Shown here: positions 9,854 to 19,374 of the stretch, one piece after another
Layout: each line of letters begins with the position of its first letter
Position numbering within the stretch: position 1 is the first letter of the stretch
Source of the DNA: Dyadobacter frigoris
GTDB taxonomy: Bacteria; Bacteroidota; Bacteroidia; Cytophagales; Spirosomataceae
Direction: 5' to 3'
Assembly: GCF_005280585.1 (NCBI RefSeq)
Contig: NZ_SZVO01000001.1
Coordinates: forward strand, 744,001 to 808,000
Length of the DNA: 64,000 bases
Notes under the pieces: generated by a model
Seen by the model: the letters and a program-made list of their open reading frames with translations, nothing else
The model's database searches: none
What the model was told of the DNA's origin: nothing
Position numbers and translations under genes: made by a program

Positions 9854-10708
9854 ACCACTTTTGTAGGTTTTAAAATAGGTTAACTGGACTTTTTACTAAA
9901 AATTAAAATAATTATACAGATAGGAATAAAATTGTATTTTTCTATGGGTATAATCAAAATAATTATTTCAAATGTACTATTTTAAAAGTGGCTAAGCATA
10001 ATCTTATTTTATCAGAAAATAACACATTTTTTGACTTATCAGGAAAATGGGGCTGATTAAAAGCTGATTTTTTAGAATCAAATTACAATTTTTATCCCAT
10101 CTAATATTTTGATTATCAAATAATTGAACTGCAATTTGAGACAGTTTGAAAAGAAGATCAGGAGCTGTAACCGGAACTGGTACAAATAATGAGGTTTTTG
10201 GGGTTCTGGAAGAAAATTTCAGCGTGAAAATGAAATTTTAGTCAATTTGCTGACATTGTAATGGTGTGTCTGACAGGTATTTGTAACCGGAATTGTAGTA
10301 TTGTGATATAAATAGATTTTAGCTACTTTTTAGGCTATACGTTGAATATTTTTGATTAGAATGTAAAATTATCTCTATCAGGGAATAATACAGTGGAATC
10401 TTAAACTTGCATCAACAAAAAAATCCGTTAACACCAATTAACAATCGGTGTTGCATAGTTCGGCGTTTGTAATGCTTGACTTAGTCTTGCCAAGAAAATG
10501 TAGCAATTTAGTGTTAAGCAATAACCCCGATCAATTAAAAAAACGATATTTTGAAGAAAGCATAATTGTTAGCCCAGATCAGATTTTTGTCGTAGTAAGA
10601 GCTGAAAAAATTAAGCTTTATAGAGTCAACGACAATCAACCGACGGTTACAATATTTCGGGAAATTGATATCTTAGCGGTTTACTCAAACCAACCTCTAT
10701 TCAAATCA
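9854..10708. other. 855-bp AT-rich intergenic region, divergent promoters expected
   Basis: The region separates the SusC gene (minus) from the beta-barrel gene (plus). It must carry the SusC promoter, but no exact TAnnTTTG element was found close to the SusC start. An open frame runs into the barrel gene from 10448, but it begins at a GTG inside a palindrome and its residues resemble no family. It is not called as coding. A palindrome is present at 10430-10452. No RNA gene was recognised. Confidence 0.5.
10430..10452. repeat. 23-bp palindrome, copy A of an inverted pair
   Basis: AACACCAATT, a 3-nt spacer AAC, then AATCGGTGTT. The reverse complement is identical to the palindrome at 11929-11951 except for the 3 central bases. 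The two copies therefore flank the beta-barrel gene in opposite orientation. Confidence 0.75.
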
Positions 10709-11908
10709 ATGAATCGTCAAATTTTTGCGACCTCCTTTTTACTTTTTTTAACTCTTTTTCAAAGTGTGTCTGCACAGAAAAATTATGAATCGGGTTTTGT
10801 CATTATCAATCAACGGGATACTTTAAGAGGATTCATTGATTATAAAAACTGGTCAAAAAATCCCGAAAAGATTAATTTTAAGACCATTTTAGAAGCTGAC
10901 GTCGTGACAACCTATGGAACGGATGACATTTCAGGCTTTCAGGTGCATGGAGAGAATTATATCAAAGCGACCGTGGATAGAGATGCCAGTCCGAGCGGTG
11001 ATGAAAGTTTATCTTATTCCAATATAGCTGTTATTACGAAAATTACAGCATTTTTACTCGTGGAATATTCTGGGTCCAAGAGATTTTATTATCTTAAAGA
11101 TGCGGAGAGTAAGGAGCAGATTTATATAGGAAACGGGCCTGATCATTTTGAACTGCTGGATAACTATCGTTACCGGGTAGAAGACGGAAGCAAATCCGGT
11201 ATTATCAGCAGGAATCGATATAAAAATCAGCTGAAAGCTTTTTTTCAGGATTGTCCCTCGCTTAACAAGTCCTTCGCAAACCTGCGATATTCGCCGAGTG
11301 ACATAGAGTCCTTGTTTAAAACCTATTATTCAAAATGTTCATCGGAGGAGTCTGAGATTTCCTACGTGCAGGAAAAAATCATTGTTGAGGCCGGTGTGCT
11401 GGTCGGCTTAACAAGAACAAAACCTGACTTTAAAGGTTATTTGGGTGGGATTACGGATGTTGATTATTCGGCTTCCAATAATCTGACTGCCGGAGGATTT
11501 TTGAATTTTGTGATACCAAGAACGAGGAAGAGATTTTCTATTTACAACGAACTGATCTACAATTCCTACACTGCGAAAGTACATAGTGCGCAGAATTACT
11601 ATCCGCAAGATGTTATACTGGATTACAGCTATGTAAATTTGAAAAATATGTTCCGCTATAAAATCCCTGTTGGTGAATTTTCTCTGTTTTTCAACATCGG
11701 GATATCAAACGGCGTCGCCATTAGGGAAAGAACATTCATTGGAGATACCCGAAAATACGAACAGGGATTACTGGCCGGGATAGGTGGGGCTTACAAAAGA
11801 TTTTCTTTTGAACTTCGTCACGAAAACAGTAACGGCATGTCTGTCTACAAGAATTTTCAATCTACTATAAAAAGAAACTACTTAATTGTGGCTTACAGAT
11901 TGAAGTAA
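10709..11908 (+). CDS. Outer-membrane beta-barrel protein of unknown function
   Basis: The ATG at 10709 is chosen because it begins a clear signal peptide (hydrophobic FATSFLLFLTLFQ, cleavage near VSAQK), giving 399 residues. The frame is open 87 codons further upstream, but that part would place residues before the signal. The first half (ESGFVIINQRDTLRGFIDY, later RFYYLKDAES) resembles a domain common in Bacteroidota hypothetical secreted proteins. The second half has alternating aromatic strands and ends in LIVAYRLK, as in outer-membrane barrels. No enzyme motif was seen. Palindromes lie on both sides of the gene. Confidence 0.75.
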   Translation: MNRQIFATSFLLFLTLFQSVSAQKNYESGFVIINQRDTLRGFIDYKNWSKNPEKINFKTILEADVVTTYGTDDISGFQVHGENYIKATVDRDASPSGDESLSYSNIAVITKITAFLLVEYSGSKRFYYLKDAESKEQIYIGNGPDHFELLDNYRYRVEDGSKSGIISRNRYKNQLKAFFQDCPSLNKSFANLRYSPSDIESLFKTYYSKCSSEESEISYVQEKIIVEAGVLVGLTRTKPDFKGYLGGITDVDYSASNNLTAGGFLNFVIPRTRKRFSIYNELIYNSYTAKVHSAQNYYPQDVILDYSYVNLKNMFRYKIPVGEFSLFFNIGISNGVAIRERTFIGDTRKYEQGLLAGIGGAYKRFSFELRHENSNGMSVYKNFQSTIKRNYLIVAYRLK

Positions 11909-11922
11909 TTCGGGTTGCTGGT

Positions 11923-11957
11923 AACGCCAACACCGATTTGCAATTGGTGTTGGCGTT
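11923..11957. repeat. Palindrome copy B with extended stem
   Basis: The core at 11929-11951 is AACACCGATT, TGC, AATTGGTGTT, extended on both sides by AACGCC and GGCGTT. It overlaps the stop of the epimerase gene at 11956. It lacks a T-run on either strand, so it is not a standard terminator, although its position between convergent genes would suit one. Confidence 0.75.
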
Positions 11958-13143
11958 AAATAATCCTTCTCAAAATCTCCATACATGCCCTTGCATTATG
12001 ATAAGGGCATTTCCAGAAACCAATTTTATCTTCATTCATTTTGGAATAATCGTCGTAAACACCCCAAAACCATTCTCCGTTTTTCTTGTCGAGCAAGTGT
12101 TTTTGGATAAATGACCAAAGGTCAAATACTTTTTTCAGGTAACTTTCGTCGTCACTGATCTGGTATGCATTCAAATAACCAACCATACCTTCCGCTGAAA
12201 CCCACCATTCACGATGCGTGTCCGGATGATGTGTGGAAAGATCATATTCGTGAATTAAACTACCGTCAGGCATAAAGCCTTTTGCGGCGGCATCCGACAT
12301 TTTAATCGCAATTTCCTTCCATTTATCTAACAAAAATTCGTCATCCAGAATCTCGGCAGCTTCCTGTAAAAGCCAGGTTGCCTCGATATCATGTCCGTAG
12401 GAAATCGCTTTGGACTGACTTTTCCATGCATCACTGAAAAACAATTGCAAGTGAAAACTGTCGGGATCAATGATGTGTTTTTCGAATATTTCGAGCAAAT
12501 GTTTTATCCGGTCAGCCACTCGTTTTTCGGGCCAAACGCGATAAAGATTTACATATGCTTCAATAATATGTAAATGCGTGTTCATCGTTTTTGGATCGTT
12601 ACGATCTTTTTCACTTAACCGTAAATCTTCCATCGGTTGCCAGTCTGCTCTGAAAGCTTCCCGGTAACCGCCATTTTCATGATCATAACTGTGTTTTTCA
12701 ATTAATTCAAAAAGCTCAATCGTAAAATCCAGGACTTCCTGTTTTTTATTATTTTGATAAAATTCACTCAGCCCGTAAATTGTGAAAGCTAATCCGTAGA
12801 TCTGTTTTCTGGTATTAAGCGGTTTCCCGGACGCATCAACCGACCAGTATACACCGCCATTTTCCCGATCGCGGAAGTGGTTTTGAATGTAATTGTAAGC
12901 GCGCTCTGCCAGTGAATAATGAACCGGATTTTGGAATTTGTTGAAAGCCGCAGAAAAAGTCCAGAGGATACGTGCATTCAGTACGCAGCCTTTTTCTGCA
13001 TCGGGATGAACATTTCCATCGTTATCGATTTTTCCAACAAAACCGCCTTGTTGAATGTCGATGGAATTGTTTACCCAAAAATCCAGAATCGAGTGCAGTT
13101 CGCTTCCGATTTCAGATTTAAATTGTGTCAGTTTTTCTAACAT
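11956..13143 (-). CDS. Cellobiose 2-epimerase (AGE family)
   Basis: The 395-residue protein is a full-length (alpha/alpha)6-barrel epimerase of the N-acylglucosamine 2-epimerase superfamily. The catalytic histidine regions are present: MNTHLHIIEAY (His190/His192), YGHDIEATWLL (His251) and KCPYHNARACMEIL (His382). In mannan loci such enzymes convert beta-1,4-mannobiose to 4-O-beta-D-mannosyl-D-glucose. The neighbouring GH130 phosphorylase uses exactly that product, which makes this role more likely than N-acylglucosamine epimerisation. Its ATG overlaps the phosphorylase stop (TAATG), so translation is probably coupled. No signal peptide, so cytoplasmic. Confidence 0.92.
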   Translation of the reverse strand: MLEKLTQFKSEIGSELHSILDFWVNNSIDIQQGGFVGKIDNDGNVHPDAEKGCVLNARILWTFSAAFNKFQNPVHYSLAERAYNYIQNHFRDRENGGVYWSVDASGKPLNTRKQIYGLAFTIYGLSEFYQNNKKQEVLDFTIELFELIEKHSYDHENGGYREAFRADWQPMEDLRLSEKDRNDPKTMNTHLHIIEAYVNLYRVWPEKRVADRIKHLLEIFEKHIIDPDSFHLQLFFSDAWKSQSKAISYGHDIEATWLLQEAAEILDDEFLLDKWKEIAIKMSDAAAKGFMPDGSLIHEYDLSTHHPDTHREWWVSAEGMVGYLNAYQISDDESYLKKVFDLWSFIQKHLLDKKNGEWFWGVYDDYSKMNEDKIGFWKCPYHNARACMEILRRII

Positions 13144-14333
13144 TATATTTCAACCGAGTGACCCGCGTGAGTTAGATTTTTATTGATCAAACCTGTTAAA
13201 ACTTCAACCGAAAGTGCCGAACGGAATCCGTCTGGCGGCGTGTTTGTTACATAATCCAGCAATTTTTCGAGGGAAGAAGTTGCTACATGCAAACGCGTAT
13301 CCGAAGAGGCATAATAAATAAAAACCGTTCCGTCATCATCCAGAATCCAGCCGTTTGAAAAAGTTACATTGGAGACGTCGCCAATTCTTTCTTCGCCCTC
13401 AGGAGCGATGAAATAGCCACCAGGTTTGTAGGTTACTTTGGTCAGATCATGGAGATCGGTAAGGAACATATAAAGAACATAACGTAACCCAGCGGCGGTA
13501 TTTCTAACACCATGAGCAAGGTGTAACCATCCTTTTTCGGTTTTGATCGGCGCCGGTCCCTGGCCGTTTTTTACTTCGTAAACCGTGTGATAATGTTTCT
13601 GGTCAACAATATATTCTTTTTCAACAACAGCATTGTCAATTGTTTCAGAATAACCAAAACCAATTCCGCCTCCGGAACCTGCTTCAATAAATCCATCCTG
13701 CGGACGGGTGTAAAAAGCATATTTCCCGTTTACAAATTCCGGATGTAAAACCACATTCCGCTGTTGTGGCGAAGGTGTTACCAGGTCGGACAAACGAATC
13801 CAGGTTTTTAAATCCGTTGTTCTTGCAATTCCGCATTGGGCAATGGCCGATGATTCGTCTCCCGGTTTTGCGTTTGGGTCTTTACGTTCGGTACAAAAAA
13901 GTCCGTAGATAAATCCGTCTTCATGTTTGGTAAGGCGCATGTCATAGACATTTCCATCTGGCTCATTTGTTTCAGGCATCACGACCGGATGATCCCAGAA
14001 TTTGAAATTGTCCACGCCATTTGGACTTTCGGCAACCGCGAAAAATGATTTCCGGTCCGAGCCTTCAACTCTTGCAACGACCAGATATTTTCCGTCATGT
14101 TTGATTGCGCCTGCATTAAAAGCTGCGTTAATCTCAAAACGTTTCATCAGAAACGGATTGGTATCCGGATTTAAATCATATTCCCAGAAAATGGGAGCGT
14201 GCGCGGCTGTCAAAACCGGATGTGTATAACGATCGTAAATTCCGTTTCCAGGCCATGAAGCTTGATTTTTGCGTTCAATCAATGCGATGTGTTCTTCCTG
14301 TAATTGTGTTAGGCGTGTTTTAAAAACTGACAT
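13143..14333 (-). CDS. GH130 4-O-beta-D-mannosyl-D-glucose phosphorylase
   Basis: The 396-residue cytoplasmic protein is a five-bladed propeller of family GH130. Asp131 in [13 protein letters not shown] falls at the number of the proposed catalytic Asp of the Bacteroides fragilis enzyme. Phosphate-site regions [12 protein letters not shown] and YTRPQDGF are present, along with [18 protein letters not shown]. It cleaves mannosyl-glucose with phosphate to mannose-1-phosphate and glucose. It lies between the symporter (41 bp upstream) and the epimerase (overlapping), so the order matches the mannobiose pathway. GH130 also contains mannan oligomer phosphorylases, but the epimerase partner supports this call. 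Confidence 0.93.
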   Translation of the reverse strand: MSVFKTRLTQLQEEHIALIERKNQASWPGNGIYDRYTHPVLTAAHAPIFWEYDLNPDTNPFLMKRFEINAAFNAGAIKHDGKYLVVARVEGSDRKSFFAVAESPNGVDNFKFWDHPVVMPETNEPDGNVYDMRLTKHEDGFIYGLFCTERKDPNAKPGDESSAIAQCGIARTTDLKTWIRLSDLVTPSPQQRNVVLHPEFVNGKYAFYTRPQDGFIEAGSGGGIGFGYSETIDNAVVEKEYIVDQKHYHTVYEVKNGQGPAPIKTEKGWLHLAHGVRNTAAGLRYVLYMFLTDLHDLTKVTYKPGGYFIAPEGEERIGDVSNVTFSNGWILDDDGTVFIYYASSDTRLHVATSSLEKLLDYVTNTPPDGFRSALSVEVLTGLINKNLTHAGHSVEI

Positions 14334-14374
14334 GATTTTCTAATATTTTATATTGATCAACAAATTGTTATTTC

Positions 14375-16210
14375 TTAATTGTTTGCTGTGGGTAACTTTT
14401 CATACCAGGTTTTCCATAATATTACAACGCAAACTGCAAGTACTGCGGCCGTAATTCCTGTTTGGAGCGGCATCATCAAAACTACGAAAACGGGCAGGGC
14501 CGTTATGGAAGTTTGTCCGATAGTGCCAATAACGACATTGAACATATCCATTTTGAAATTTTTATTTGGGCTGAAAGCTGGATCATCCTTCATCACTTCA
14601 TCATGAATTGGCCCCCAAAAGCCCCAAGGTGTTACATTTTTGTAAAACTTTTTCAAAACTTCGGTATCGGTAGCCGGTGTCATCAGTGAGCCAACAACAG
14701 AACCCAGGGCTGATAAAACCAGAATGATCGGGAAATAATAAAGCGGGACGGTTTCCGTAAAAATGTAGGGTAAAATCATAGCAGATAATATTCCAGCGAA
14801 CATTCCCCAGAAAAAACCGTTGCTGTTAAATCTCCACCAATGCCATTTCAAAACATTAGCTGCGATGTATCCGCCGTATAAAGCAGATACGATCCATTGC
14901 AAAATACTATTGACGTCTTTGGCGAAAAACCCAAGGGAAATACTAATGGCAACGACCACGATCCCGGTCAGATAATTCATTTTGGTAATTTGCTTGTTGG
15001 TAGCATTGGGATTGAAGGATTTTAGATAAATATCATTCACCATATAAGCCTGCGCAGCATTGAAAGTTCCGGCGAAGGTTCCCATAAATGCGCCCATCAA
15101 ACCAACTAAAACTAAACCCAGAAGTCCTGAAGGAATATAAGCATTTAATACAGCGGGTAGAATGCGCTCAAAATCCTGCCCGTTGGGCGATGCGATATTA
15201 ATGTCTTTGTAATAAAGTAAACCTAAAATTGCAATCCCTATAATGAGCAAATAACGTGTTGGCAGTAAAACCACGTTCACGATCATGCTCATCAGTGCCG
15301 CCTCCCTGGGTGATTTTGTTGAAAGGATTTTCTGCATATCATAGTTAGGCGCGGGGCCGGCCAGACTTGAAAGAATTCCTTTGGCAGTCATCAAAGCAAA
15401 GAAATAGCCAAAAGGAGAAAAACCGTCAGCCGAAATTTTATCATTTACTTCATCAATATAACCAGTCCAATCCAGATTTAAATCTTTTCCGAAAAACAGA
15501 TCCGTCCAGCCATTTGGAACAGGCAAACTTCCATGCGCAGCCAGAGCGTTCATCGCAATAATAGCAATCGCGAAAGATACGAAGACCATGATCACATAAT
15601 GGATCAGATCGGCCCAGACAATACTTTTCATCCCACCCAAAAGGGAATAAAAAACAGTGAATAAAGTGAAAATAATGCCATAGGTATGCGCTACATATTC
15701 CGGTGCCAGCGTGAACGGTACGTAATGCTGAACCAACGGCCAGGGAATGAAAATTTCAATAAATTTACCTAAGCCGATAAATCCGTAAGCCATAAAGCCA
15801 AGGCAGCTCAACAGGGCAAAAGCAATGATAATTTTGTGAGAAAGCTGTGCATCGGCTTTATTGCCAAATCGTGTCAGCATCCATTCTGCACCTGTAGAAA
15901 CATTGGATCTGCGAAGCCAGACTGACAGATAAACCATCAGGAAAATCTGGTTGAAAACCGGCCAGAGCCAGGGAAGCCAGATACTTTTTACCCCATAAAC
16001 AAACATGATCGCCACCATCCAGGCCGTTCCGGAAATATCAAACATACCAGAAGCATTGGAAACGCCCAACATCCAGTAAGGCATTGATTTTCCCCCGAGC
16101 AAATAATCGTTTTTACTGCGCTCTGCTTGTTTTTTGAGTACGAGCCCTATGACGGTTACCAGCACTAAATAGGCAATTATAACCAGGAAATCGACGAGTT
16201 GAATTTTCAT
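14375..16210 (-). CDS. Sodium/solute symporter (SSS family), probable mannobiose importer
   Basis: The 611-residue inner-membrane protein has many hydrophobic helices. It opens with the SSS-type LVDFLVIIAYLVLVTVIGLVL followed by NDYLLGGKSMPYWMLG. The first core helices contain SNASGMFDISGTAWMV, and FYSLLGGMKSIVWADLIHYV is the typical SSS segment. The family moves sugars, amino acids and other solutes with sodium. Its position between the GH26 mannanase (27 bp) and the GH130 phosphorylase (41 bp) makes a mannodisaccharide the likely cargo. That substrate is inferred from context. Confidence 0.9.
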   Translation of the reverse strand: MKIQLVDFLVIIAYLVLVTVIGLVLKKQAERSKNDYLLGGKSMPYWMLGVSNASGMFDISGTAWMVAIMFVYGVKSIWLPWLWPVFNQIFLMVYLSVWLRRSNVSTGAEWMLTRFGNKADAQLSHKIIIAFALLSCLGFMAYGFIGLGKFIEIFIPWPLVQHYVPFTLAPEYVAHTYGIIFTLFTVFYSLLGGMKSIVWADLIHYVIMVFVSFAIAIIAMNALAAHGSLPVPNGWTDLFFGKDLNLDWTGYIDEVNDKISADGFSPFGYFFALMTAKGILSSLAGPAPNYDMQKILSTKSPREAALMSMIVNVVLLPTRYLLIIGIAILGLLYYKDINIASPNGQDFERILPAVLNAYIPSGLLGLVLVGLMGAFMGTFAGTFNAAQAYMVNDIYLKSFNPNATNKQITKMNYLTGIVVVAISISLGFFAKDVNSILQWIVSALYGGYIAANVLKWHWWRFNSNGFFWGMFAGILSAMILPYIFTETVPLYYFPIILVLSALGSVVGSLMTPATDTEVLKKFYKNVTPWGFWGPIHDEVMKDDPAFSPNKNFKMDMFNVVIGTIGQTSITALPVFVVLMMPLQTGITAAVLAVCVVILWKTWYEKLPTANN

Positions 16211-16237
16211 TTATGAAAGGGTTAAAATAAGCGCTGA

Positions 16238-17386
16238 TTATTTCCGGGCCGGTTTGCCATATAGATTTTCACTGGCGACTTTTTTCTCCAGTAGAATATT
16301 CCCCGATTGCTGTAATTTTTTAAAATCTTCTGCCGTGTCATTTCCTTCAAAAGGTGCGTAGTAATGATCCGGGCGGCCGTTGCGCCAAACGAGTACATAA
16401 CTCAATCCTGAGTTTTCAAGAATTGGCTGAAGAATATGGGTCCACCAGGTTGGTTCGGTTAATTGTTCCAGTCCGGTTTCGGTAATAGCGAAAGGTTTTC
16501 CGTTGGTTTTGCCCAGATCGCGGATTGTTCCCGTCATTCTTTTGGCATTGGCAATAAAAGCAGAGTCGCTCGCCGGAGGGTTTCTGTGGTAGGTATCAAA
16601 ACCTAAAATATCGACAAAATTATCACCCGGATAACGTTCGAGGTAATGTTCTTTATTTTTAAAATTATCAGTGGAATAAGCGGTCAGCAGACTATGAACT
16701 TTTTTTGTTTTTTGAAGATAATCAATCGTGAACTTCCAGAATTGTTTGTATTCTTCCGGTGTGCAATGATCGGCGCCCCACCAGAACCAGCTTCCGGTAT
16801 GTTCATGATAAGGACGGAAAATTACGGGAATTACGTCGCCTTTGGAATCTTTCAGATTTAGAAAGAAAGTGGCCAGTTTGTCCAGTGTTTTCTCAAAATT
16901 CTTTTTGTTTGTTTGGTCAGATAAAATTTTCCTGATCGTAAATTCTTCTTTGTCCCAGGCTGTTTTTGAAAAGTCAAGCGGATTGTTTGGATGCCAGCTA
17001 ATGGTATTGACTCCGCCGCGTTCGTAGTTTTTTCTGATGTCTTCTCTTATTCTTTCAAAAGGAACACCATCAAGATTGTTGACGCTATCCAGTTCGATGT
17101 GTCCCAGATCATAACCAATTAATGCCGGATGTTCTCCTGAAACTGTTTTCACATCAGATCGTCCTTCATCGCCAATCCAGCGACTTTTATCTGCATTCAA
17201 ACCATAAGCGAGTGCATCCTGCTGGCCAAGAATTACGCCCTTGGCTGCGCTTCTTTTAAGACCTGAATAAAGATTTTTTGTTGCCGGGGTTGCATTTTTA
17301 TCAATTTGCGCGAATGAAAAGCCGGAAGCCAACAGGATAATTTCAAATGATAGAAAGAGTGAAAGTAAGGATTTAGTTAAGGGCAT
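16238..17386 (-). CDS. GH26 endo-beta-1,4-mannanase / mannobiohydrolase
   Basis: The 382-residue protein carries a signal peptide ending near FSFAQ (residue 27). The GH26 motifs are clear: HPALIGYDLGHIELD, ISWHPNNPLDF, the acid/base region FRPYHEHTGSWFWWG with Glu195, and the nucleophile region FAITETGLEQL with Glu303. GH26 enzymes cut beta-1,4-mannan. In the homologous Bacteroides pathway the GH26 enzyme releases mannobiose. It acts in the periplasm or at the surface and supplies the downstream symporter, epimerase and phosphorylase. No extra carbohydrate-binding domain is present. Confidence 0.93.
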   Translation of the reverse strand: MPLTKSLLSLFLSFEIILLASGFSFAQIDKNATPATKNLYSGLKRSAAKGVILGQQDALAYGLNADKSRWIGDEGRSDVKTVSGEHPALIGYDLGHIELDSVNNLDGVPFERIREDIRKNYERGGVNTISWHPNNPLDFSKTAWDKEEFTIRKILSDQTNKKNFEKTLDKLATFFLNLKDSKGDVIPVIFRPYHEHTGSWFWWGADHCTPEEYKQFWKFTIDYLQKTKKVHSLLTAYSTDNFKNKEHYLERYPGDNFVDILGFDTYHRNPPASDSAFIANAKRMTGTIRDLGKTNGKPFAITETGLEQLTEPTWWTHILQPILENSGLSYVLVWRNGRPDHYYAPFEGNDTAEDFKKLQQSGNILLEKKVASENLYGKPARK

Positions 17387-17706
17387 GATACTTTATGTTT
17401 TTAGTAGTGCTTCGGGCAGGATGCGTTATCTTAATTTATAAGGATGAATGTAAAACATTTTTATTCTTATAAATATTAAAATTAATTGAAGATATTAATT
17501 GTGTTTTCAATGTTGAGGAGTTTCGCTCCTTATGAGCATCCTGTTTATAGAAAAATCCTGGAATATTTATTTTAAAGACTCCGTAGTAGTCGCCTGTATT
17601 CTTCTTGAAACCAGGCGACTTCTACGGAGTCAGTATTTATTGCGAAATTATCGTTTCTATAAATCAGGATTCTCCTACGGAGCAAATTTTATTATTATGA
17701 ATACGA
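17387..17706. other. 320-bp gap inside the mannan locus, filled by a long palindrome
   Basis: This gap separates SusD from GH26, while all other gaps in the locus are under 75 bp. Its centre is the 17525-17683 palindrome. The remaining sequence is AT-rich and may hold a second promoter for the enzyme genes. No coding frame was credible. Confidence 0.5.
17525..17683. repeat. Long imperfect palindrome (MITE-like or REP-like element)
   Basis: Inner arms GACTCCGTAGTAGTCGCCTG (17577-17596) and CAGGCGACTTCTACGGAGTC (17612-17631) pair with one mismatch. Outer arms ATCCTGTTTATAGAAA (from 17538) and TTTCTATAAATCAGGAT pair with a one-base bulge. Outermost GCTCCTTATGAG pairs with CTCCTACGGAGC imperfectly. 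The CTCCGTAG word recurs in both arms, as in dispersed intergenic repeats. No T-run follows, so it is not a standard terminator. In RNA it would fold into a strong structure between susD and the enzyme genes. Confidence 0.7.
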
Positions 17707-19302
17707 TTAATAACCAGGGTTTTGCTGCAATCCCCAGGTTTGTACTTCATTCAAAGGAAGAGGTAAAACCGGAATCGGATTTACACTACCTGCGATAGAA
17801 TGTGCCTGAGCTCTTGTTTTGATGTCGCCGGTAAGTGAATTGATATAGGTTCCGGTGCGGATCTGATCCCACAAACGAAGTGATTCCATACCTAATTCAA
17901 CGCGGCGTTCATGCAAAATGGCATCAATTAAAGCTGATCCGGTTACGGCACTTGTAATGTCAGGCAAAGCTGTTGCGGGAATATTGGTTGGGTCATAACT
18001 TGAACCACCAACTGTTGATCCCAAAGGCAAAGTAGATTTACGCGCTCTTGCACGGATTTCATTGATTGCAGCACGGGCAACGCTTTCATTTCCTGTTCTT
18101 GCAGCAGCTTCTGCTTTCATGAGCAAAACCTCTGCATAACGCATTCTGCGGATATTTTGGCCGGATGCAGACGCCTGGGCCGGTTGTACGATCGCTGCTT
18201 TTCGGTTAAGATAGCCCGTCATGTTTTCGGCGGGGAAAGCAACGGTTTGTCTTACACCAAACAAAACATCTCCGTTTCCGTAAACAGTCATGGCTTTACG
18301 AGGGTCGTTTGCTTCAAAAGCTGTCACAAGATTGGTTGTTGGATTATTGAAACCCCATCCCCATGTTGCACGGTTGTTCTGGATCACATTATTGGTAACA
18401 CCGGTTTTGATAGGCCCGTACGTTTGTCCGGATTCTTTCGCCTGAATTTCGAAAACCGATTCGATATTATTTTCGCTTACCTCGTCAAAAATTGCAGCAA
18501 AATTTGCAGTTAAACCATATTGACCAGAAGTGGAAACTGCATCTGTCAAGTCATAAACCTGCTGCCATGTGTGGTTATTGGTATTGTCCATTCCCATTTG
18601 GTACATGATCGCGCGGGCAAGGTAACCGCGGGCGGCACCTTTTGTAACACGACCAAGATCTGCTGCTGCGTAAGCACTTTTCTCAGGAAGTAAAGTAATT
18701 GCCAGATTCAGATCTGCTTCAATGAAAGCATATGTTTCGGGCAAGGTTGAGCGCTTGGTAGTAGAATATTCCGAAGTTTTTACCGGTTCAGAAAATAAGG
18801 GCATCCCACCGAATAATCTTACCAGATAGAAATAATAGTAAGCGCGGAAGAAATGTGCTTCACCGGCAATTCTGTTTTTCAAAGAAGTGCTGATCGGTGC
18901 TGTTTCGATATTTTTCAAAACCCAGTTGGCACGGTAAATACCAATCCAAAGGTTACCCCAAACACCTGAAACCGGCGTATTAGTAGCAAGTGCTCTCCAT
19001 TCTTTCAGGTTTTGAATATCCAAAAAGTCACTTGGCGTACTTCCTTTTTCAGCATCGTCCGACATTACATCTCCCCACATCCATTCGTAATTGTGCGGAA
19101 GGTAATTGCCAAGTCCATCCGTTCCTTCATCATAAGATGAAACGTCATAAACGGCATTGATCGCAAGAATTGAATTTGTAGAATCGGAGAAATAGTTGGT
19201 ATCTGTTTCACGTCCTAGCGGTTGTTTATCCAAAAAGTCACTGCAACCTTGTAGCAGCGTAAAAGCGGCTATCAAAAGTGCGGGGAAACTATATTTTTTC
19301 AT
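17707..19302 (-). CDS. SusD/RagB outer-membrane lipoprotein of the mannan locus
   Basis: The 531-residue protein has a lipoprotein signal with lipobox LQGC, acylated at Cys20. The family opening SDFLDKQPLGRETDTNYFSD follows. Also present are EAHFFRAYYYFYLVRLFGGMPLF, the SusD_RagB-type YAEVLLMKAEAAARTGN and the C-terminal LPLNEVQTWGLQQNPGY ending. It is the surface glycan-binding lid of the SusC channel encoded 72 bp upstream. Downstream genes point to mannan or manno-oligosaccharides as ligand, which is inferred from context. Confidence 0.95.
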   Translation of the reverse strand: MKKYSFPALLIAAFTLLQGCSDFLDKQPLGRETDTNYFSDSTNSILAINAVYDVSSYDEGTDGLGNYLPHNYEWMWGDVMSDDAEKGSTPSDFLDIQNLKEWRALATNTPVSGVWGNLWIGIYRANWVLKNIETAPISTSLKNRIAGEAHFFRAYYYFYLVRLFGGMPLFSEPVKTSEYSTTKRSTLPETYAFIEADLNLAITLLPEKSAYAAADLGRVTKGAARGYLARAIMYQMGMDNTNNHTWQQVYDLTDAVSTSGQYGLTANFAAIFDEVSENNIESVFEIQAKESGQTYGPIKTGVTNNVIQNNRATWGWGFNNPTTNLVTAFEANDPRKAMTVYGNGDVLFGVRQTVAFPAENMTGYLNRKAAIVQPAQASASGQNIRRMRYAEVLLMKAEAAARTGNESVARAAINEIRARARKSTLPLGSTVGGSSYDPTNIPATALPDITSAVTGSALIDAILHERRVELGMESLRLWDQIRTGTYINSLTGDIKTRAQAHSIAGSVNPIPVLPLPLNEVQTWGLQQNPGY

Positions 19303-19374
19303 GTTTTATGGGAATTAGCTTTTAGCGATTAGCTGTTGGCTTTAACCAAATGCTGAATGGCTTTTTACAGTTTT

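Noticed and set aside
10448..10708. 87-codon extension of the beta-barrel gene
   Set aside because: It begins at a GTG inside a palindrome, has no family resemblance, and would put residues before a clear signal peptide.
11923..11957. Standard terminator between convergent genes
   Set aside because: The stem is good but no T-run follows on either strand, and a near-copy lies upstream of the same gene.
17577..17631. CRISPR-like or tRNA-like structure
   Set aside because: There is a single palindrome with no spaced direct repeats, and no cloverleaf or anticodon arm can be drawn.
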